A stretch of 64,000 nucleotides of DNA from Anaerolineae bacterium (GTDB lineage Bacteria; Chloroflexota; Anaerolineae; Aggregatilineales; Phototrophicaceae). The notes beneath the pieces are model-generated. The model made no database searches. It was not told the origin of the DNA and saw nothing but the letters and a program-made list of their open reading frames with translations. The stretch spans positions 141,076-205,075 of the forward strand of contig JAJDWK010000032.1 in the NCBI GenBank assembly GCA_022825675.1, given 5' to 3'. Every line of letters starts with the position of its first letter. The stretch's first letter is position 1. The position numbers were made by a program, and so were the translations under genes. Shown piece after piece: positions 60,032 to 64,000 of this stretch.

Positions 60032-61846
60032 TTAGCTGGCAGAACCGTCCTGCCGATTGCGGCGGAAGCGCGCGGGAAGACGCCGCCGCGAGCCCGCCAG
60101 CGATGCGCCGGCAGCTGCCGCGGGCTGCGGGGCGGCGGGCAGTTTCCTGGCGACCCGCGGCGGTCGGTTGCGGTCGGTATTGTTAGCGGGGCGGATTAGG
60201 CTGGCAGCAGACGCGGGCTGATTGGCGGCGGATTGCGCCCTTGCAGCGGGCGGCAGCGACAAGTATTCGCCCAGCATTTCCCGCTGCTGCCTGGCATCCA
60301 GCAGGGCGCGCCGCTGCGAGATATTGTGCTGCCGGCGGGATATCTCCTGCTGCACGGCTTGCGGGTTCGCCACGCGCTGGAACAGCTTGGGCTCATCCGC
60401 GCCTATCAGCGACAGGCGTACATCCCCATAGCGCAGCAGCGATGCAAAAAGCCCGCTGGAGATGGATTCAACATTGTCGATGCGCTCCACCAGAATCTGA
60501 TCGCGCAGATTTTGCAGAAAGAAGGGGCGCTTGTGCGCCAGGGTAATTGTATCATCGGCGATGATGTAGACATCGTTGCGCCAATCCCAATCCATCCAAT
60601 AATACGCCAGGCTGCCCAGCGCCAGCGCCAGCATGCCCGCCGGGAAGGCGATCGCGCGCCAATCTTCGCTGATGACAGTGAAAGTTAAACCCAGCAGTAT
60701 CAAGCCCGCAATCACAATCACGATAGGCAGGGCAGTGTGCTGCAGCCAAACGCTGATATGCTTGCGATAGACGATGTCGCCATTGCTCATCTCAATGCGG
60801 GTGCTGAGGTAGCCCTTGCTGCCTTTGAGCGGGCGCGGCGCTCCGGACGGGCTGGTAGCCGCCGCCGCTTCCGCGCTGGGCTCCCCCGCCATCCAGCGCT
60901 GCACTTCCGCCTGCACCAGCTTCTGCTGCCGCTGCGCTTGCCGTTTTTCAAAATAGTTGCGATTTTCGATGATGAGCTGCTGGAAGCGGTAGGGCTTCGG
61001 CATGAAATCCAGCTCGAGATTGCCCTGCGCGCCCGCGGTCTTGATGAGCACCGTGCCATAACGCAAGAGCCGGGAGAAAGGATCGCGCGCCGGCATATCA
61101 ATATTGATTTCGTGGATGCTCTCCATGCCAATTTGCGTTACCTGCCGCATCATCGTCACAATTGTGCGCTCAATGCGGATGACGCGCTGGTCGGTGACGA
61201 TTACCGAGTCGTTGCGCCATTCCAAATAGAAATACACTAGCGCCGAACCCGGCAGCAGAAAGGACAGCGCCAGCGCCGCCAGCGATAGCGCCTGCGCCTC
61301 CAGCACGAAGGCGCCGCCCCAAAGCGCCGGCATCAGCAGCAGCGGCAGCCAGGCTGCGCGCAAAAATGCCCACCAGTGCCGATGCGTCTGTATCAGTATT
61401 TCTTCATCTTCCCGCTGTTCGGCAAAACGCGGGTTGAGTATCGGCTTGGCTTCGCCATCCCCCGCCATGCCCAGCGCCTGGCGCAATTCCGGCTTTTCGG
61501 CGAGCAATTGGCGAAAGCGCTCAGCTCTCAAGAGAAGCGCGCTTGTAGGCGCGGCGGCGCGTAAAGTAACCGCCTGCACCGCGTCCGTGAAGAGCGCTTC
61601 TTCGTTCAGCGCTTGCCCCGCTTCAAATTGCGCGACCGGCACCCGGCTACCATCCGCCGCCGTCTTGAAGGCGATCGCCTGCCCGGCGCGCAGCAGGCGC
61701 AAGCCGTCAGCAGGGCTGCCCTGCCGGAATATGTCTTCGCCCGTTTGAAAAGTCTCGCTTTCCAGCAAGCTCTGCAGCCAGCCAAGCTGCTGCGGGCTAA
61801 GTTTTGCGAATAGGGGCAGGCTGCCCAAGAGCTGGTCAACTTGCAT
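60032..61846 (-). CDS. cNMP-binding membrane protein with two bPH domains
   Basis: A 604-residue protein. Residues 5-125 form a cyclic-nucleotide-binding-like domain (LFAKLSPQQLGWLQSLLESE, EDIFRQGSPADGLRLLRAGQ). Two hydrophobic pairs near 165-215 and 395-445 are each followed by a bacterial PH-like domain: SVIVTDQRVIRIERTIVTMM and VYIIADDTITLAHKRPFFLQ. The tail is Pro/Ala/Arg-rich. Membrane bPH proteins are mostly uncharacterised; the cNMP domain suggests signal-dependent behaviour. The start at 61846 gives the natural cNMP-domain N-terminus; the open frame continues upstream for 29 residues with unrelated composition. GGAGG lies 12 bases upstream. Confidence 0.82.
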   Translation of the reverse strand: MQVDQLLGSLPLFAKLSPQQLGWLQSLLESETFQTGEDIFRQGSPADGLRLLRAGQAIAFKTAADGSRVPVAQFEAGQALNEEALFTDAVQAVTLRAAAPTSALLLRAERFRQLLAEKPELRQALGMAGDGEAKPILNPRFAEQREDEEILIQTHRHWWAFLRAAWLPLLLMPALWGGAFVLEAQALSLAALALSFLLPGSALVYFYLEWRNDSVIVTDQRVIRIERTIVTMMRQVTQIGMESIHEINIDMPARDPFSRLLRYGTVLIKTAGAQGNLELDFMPKPYRFQQLIIENRNYFEKRQAQRQQKLVQAEVQRWMAGEPSAEAAAATSPSGAPRPLKGSKGYLSTRIEMSNGDIVYRKHISVWLQHTALPIVIVIAGLILLGLTFTVISEDWRAIAFPAGMLALALGSLAYYWMDWDWRNDVYIIADDTITLAHKRPFFLQNLRDQILVERIDNVESISSGLFASLLRYGDVRLSLIGADEPKLFQRVANPQAVQQEISRRQHNISQRRALLDARQQREMLGEYLSLPPAARAQSAANQPASAASLIRPANNTDRNRPPRVARKLPAAPQPAAAAGASLAGSRRRLPARFRRNRQDGSAS

Positions 61847-61942
61847 GCTGAGGTCGCGCCTCCGCTCCAGGTAGTTCCAAGTATAGCATGTCAACGGTAC
61901 GGGCAAGCCTTGGCTCGCCCACGCAATCCCCAAAATCTTGCG

Positions 61943-62030
61943 GGGGTTTCGCCGAAACGCCCCTGCATCGAGTCCTTTTCTGCAGATTTATGGGATTATC
62001 TTTGTGCTCTTTGTGTCTTTGTGGTGAATG
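61943..62030. repeat. Dispersed intergenic repeat, copy A
   Basis: A palindrome GTTTCG-CC-GAAAC-type core with a conserved flank (61943-61980) matches the window end (63961-64000) in 32 of 40 bases. Next to it lies the 30-base element shared with 58811-58840. The whole set sits in the 285-base gap upstream of tatA. Confidence 0.7.
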
Positions 62031-62090
62031 ATGGATTGCTGCGATTGCTCTGGCGGGTTGCCAAATCCATCTCGATACATTCTTAAAGCG

Positions 62091-62099
62091 TGGTATACT
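62091..62099 (+). promoter_or_regulatory. Extended -10 promoter of tatA
   Basis: TGG followed by TATACT (62094-62099), 33 bases before the tatA ATG. The -35 region is weak, which fits an extended -10 promoter. Confidence 0.55.
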
Positions 62100-62131
62100 C
62101 CCTGCATAACACAGGCGCAAAGGAGAGACCC

Positions 62132-62314
62132 ATGGCGAGCCTTGGTGGCGTGGAACTGCTGATTATTCTTGCGATTGTTATATTGCTCTTTGGCGTGGGC
62201 CGCGTTTCGCGCATTGGCGGCGAGCTGGGCTCCGCCGTTGCCAACTTCCGCAAAGGCATGCAGCAAGGCGCCAAGAGCGAAACCGAAGAAACGAATCCGT
62301 CGGAAACGGCTTAA
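62132..62314 (+). CDS. tatA: Twin-arginine translocase subunit TatA
   Basis: A 60-residue TatA. One membrane helix (VELLIILAIVILLFGVGRV) is followed by the amphipathic helix SRIGGELGSAVANFRKGMQQG and an acidic tail, ending NPSETA. It forms the pore of the Tat export system; one binding protein in the window (41350) has a Tat signal. AAAGGAGAGACCC precedes the ATG. An in-frame upstream ATG would add a non-conserved stretch. The stop codon shares the sequence TTAA with the convergent DUF1992 gene. tatC is not in the window. Confidence 0.93.
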   Translation: MASLGGVELLIILAIVILLFGVGRVSRIGGELGSAVANFRKGMQQGAKSETEETNPSETA

Positions 62315-62805
62315 GCGCCGCGCGCTTTGTCCCCGGCTTCGGCAGCGCGCAGAGCCGCTTCGACCAGCGCCTCGCTGCTGGGCGCTTGCTTGTGTGGAAT
62401 ACATGCGGGCAGCTTGAGATTGTAGAGCAGCGCTTCGCGGTTGTAGCGCTCCAGCCGCTTGTGATATTCCTGCTGGTAGCGCTCCCACCTCTGCTGTACC
62501 AAGCGTATGCGCGCTGATTTGCCCGCGGCATTGGCGGCGGAAAGGTCACGAAAGTATGCGCCCGCGGCGCGCTCAATTTGCGCCTGCAGGCGCGCCTCTT
62601 GGGCTGTCAGCGCTTTGCCGGCGGCGATCCAATCGGGCATGACATTGTTATCCCGCATGATTTTGAAAGCCAGGCGCATGTCTGGCGCGGCGAAGGCATC
62701 GTCATCTGCGGGCAATGGCGCGCCAGCAGCGGGCAGATGCGATACATCGCCATCGCCAATCGCTGCCGCCACCAGGCGCTCAATCACATTTTCCCAACGG
62801 TTCAT
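62311..62805 (-). CDS. DUF1992 (DnaJ-homologue subfamily C member 28-like) protein
   Basis: A 164-residue protein with the DUF1992 pattern: ENVIERLVAAAIGDGDVSHL at the start, then LAFKIMRDNNVMPDWI. The remaining helices are charged and probably coiled-coil (RWERYQQEYHKRLERYNREA). Its function is unknown in bacteria. No signal peptide or membrane segment is seen. It is convergent with tatA, the two sharing a 4-base TTAA that contains both stops. Confidence 0.88.
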   Translation of the reverse strand: MNRWENVIERLVAAAIGDGDVSHLPAAGAPLPADDDAFAAPDMRLAFKIMRDNNVMPDWIAAGKALTAQEARLQAQIERAAGAYFRDLSAANAAGKSARIRLVQQRWERYQQEYHKRLERYNREALLYNLKLPACIPHKQAPSSEALVEAALRAAEAGDKARGA

Positions 62806-62856
62806 CGTACTGCTCCTATAACTGACCCGGCTCCCAGGGCGGGGATTGGTAGGCGG

Positions 62857-63780
62857 CTAGCTGCCCGCGGCTGGCGGAATCTCTAAAGTTTGCAGGACGC
62901 GGTCTTTCTCATCGCTAATCGTCATCGTTTCTCCCGCTTGCCAAATGGGTTCTTCCAGCCCCCAAAAACGCGCGTCCGAGGTGCTGGTGCCGCTGCGCGA
63001 ATACACGATGAGCGTACCTTGAGGGAAGAGCATCGTCTCCCGAAATGTGAAGTGGTTGCCATCCGCATCAGACAAGGTCCAGCCGCTCATGTTGAGGACA
63101 GCGCCCAGGTTGCGCAGGCGGATAGCTTCCGCGGTGATGTCGCCAAGCCCGCTGACGGAAACCAGCTCAAATTCAGCAACTACTGGCGTACTGGTGGCGG
63201 TGGGCGCGGCGGTTGCGGAAACCAGGTCTTCAATAGCAAGCCCATCAAATTGGCAGCCGGTCTTGGGCAAGCGCAGGATGTCGCCCACTTGCATCCGTGT
63301 TGCCGTCTCGACTGTAAGATCGTTGATATCCAGCAAGACTGCCGCATCCACGCCATAACGCAGCGCCAAGCCATAAGGCGTATCGCCAGTAACAACAGAA
63401 TGGTAGCAATTTTGCGAGAATTCGGGACCGCCAGCGACGCTAACAGTGGGCGTACTCAGCACGATATTCTGCGCTCCAAGCTGATCAGCGTTGATGGCGG
63501 CGCTTGGCGCGCCATCCGCCTCGGCGGCGATATCCGCCGGCAGCTCCACCTGCGGGCGCGCCGCGTTGACAGGCAGGGCGGCTTGCCTTGTGGGCGGCGG
63601 CGTGGTCGTGATAATGATCTCCACCGTGATAATCTGAGGCACGGCGGCATCGCTGGTCTCGGCACCAAAAAGGCGCAGGGCGAAGAAAGTGCCACCAACA
63701 GCGGCGGCAAAGGTCAGGCAGAGGAATATCACTTGGGGCAAGAGATTGGACTGGCTCCGCCTCCGCTGCCGCTGAACCAT
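62857..63780 (-). CDS. Membrane-anchored LysM and lamin-tail domain protein
   Basis: A 307-residue protein. A basic N-terminus precedes one membrane helix (VIFLCLTFAAAVGGTFFAL), so it is anchored with most of the chain outside. After a Thr/Pro-rich linker, a LysM domain (about 135-175: HSVVTGDTPYGLALRYGVDA) should bind peptidoglycan. A lamin-tail/IFLD-like beta domain follows (about 200-300: EAIRLRNLGAVLNMSGWTLS). The start at 63780 has AAGGA 6 bases upstream; the ATG two codons earlier abuts the AAGGA directly. The role is probably envelope-associated but otherwise unknown. Confidence 0.85.
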   Translation of the reverse strand: MVQRQRRRSQSNLLPQVIFLCLTFAAAVGGTFFALRLFGAETSDAAVPQIITVEIIITTTPPPTRQAALPVNAARPQVELPADIAAEADGAPSAAINADQLGAQNIVLSTPTVSVAGGPEFSQNCYHSVVTGDTPYGLALRYGVDAAVLLDINDLTVETATRMQVGDILRLPKTGCQFDGLAIEDLVSATAAPTATSTPVVAEFELVSVSGLGDITAEAIRLRNLGAVLNMSGWTLSDADGNHFTFRETMLFPQGTLIVYSRSGTSTSDARFWGLEEPIWQAGETMTISDEKDRVLQTLEIPPAAGS

Positions 63781-63858
63781 GTACATTCCTTAGCATTCCG
63801 CCATTTTCCCCCGCAATACTAGCATAAGCCGGCAGCGCCGACAACGCAGGCAACTGAT

Positions 63859-64000
63859 ACAGGGCAATTGCATCAAAATCATTTATGTCGATTGCAACAT
63901 AATTCTAGCGAATTGTAGGGGCGACTCTGTGAGTCGCCCACGAAAATTGCTTGGATATTGAGGGCGTTTCGGCGAAACGCCCCTACATCATCTCCTTTTT
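63859..64000. repeat. Dispersed palindromic repeats at window end
   Basis: Three elements lie in the gap after 63780: the 21-base unit at 63859-63879, inverted relative to 58857-58877; a hairpin GGGCGACT-CTGTG-AGTCGCCC (63919-63939); and a perfect palindrome GGGCGTTTCG-G-CGAAACGCCC (63962-63982) related to 61943-61980. No gene is visible to the window edge. Confidence 0.75.

Overview
The window looks like part of a chromosome from a heterotrophic bacterium, most probably a Chloroflexota member of the Anaerolineae/Caldilineae type. This rests on the mix of families: many sugar ABC importers without dedicated ATPases, PhyH dioxygenases, a large FAD oxidoreductase, enolase-superfamily and GH51/GH127 enzymes, CdaA/CdaR, and roadblock-like and bPH-domain proteins. 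There is no rRNA gene, so the assignment is inference. The sequence is GC-rich and gene-dense, with ATGA-type overlaps, frequent Shine-Dalgarno sites, and several near-consensus TTGACA-17-TATAAT-type promoters.

Bases 1-44750 are catabolic. A lactate-permease-like gene, an amidase and an SDR form a minus-strand unit that diverges from a TIM-barrel isomerase over a 19-bp palindrome. Next comes a 10-kb plus-strand cluster (4140-14184): a CUT1 sugar importer, a Cys-type sulfatase, an unrecognised propeller-like protein, two PhyH-family proteins and a FAD oxidoreductase. An enolase-superfamily enzyme and a DapA-like aldolase diverge from each other, followed by glycogen phosphorylase. An alpha-L-arabinofuranosidase (GH51) follows a second importer. 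On the minus strand a peptide-type importer is followed by a membrane spermidine-synthase-fold protein, an S9 peptidase, a TIM-barrel isomerase and a Gfo/Idh/MocA oxidoreductase. A full Liv-type importer comes next. A minus-strand unit then carries GH127 (beta-L-arabinofuranosidase) with a third sugar importer.

Bases 44900-63800 are mostly housekeeping and cell-envelope genes: tRNA-Glu, class II aldolase, a small zinc-ribbon protein, signal peptidase I, Der, CdaR, CdaA, ornithine carbamoyltransferase, DNA polymerase I, a receiver/roadblock/TnpA-like fusion, an SH3 lipoprotein, MiaB, a GNAT, a cNMP-binding/bPH membrane protein, TatA, a DUF1992 protein and a LysM/lamin-tail protein. Dispersed palindromic intergenic repeats appear between 58.8 kb and the end.

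The most notable points are: a three-part protein (54556-56388) whose C-terminus resembles an IS200/IS605 TnpA fold with its HUH motif lost; hairpins after the substrate-binding-protein gene in all five ABC importer operons; a duplicated membrane module at the N-terminus of the LivH-type permease; the sulfatase/PhyH/FAD cluster with its unrecognised propeller-like member; and palindromes placed between divergent promoters.
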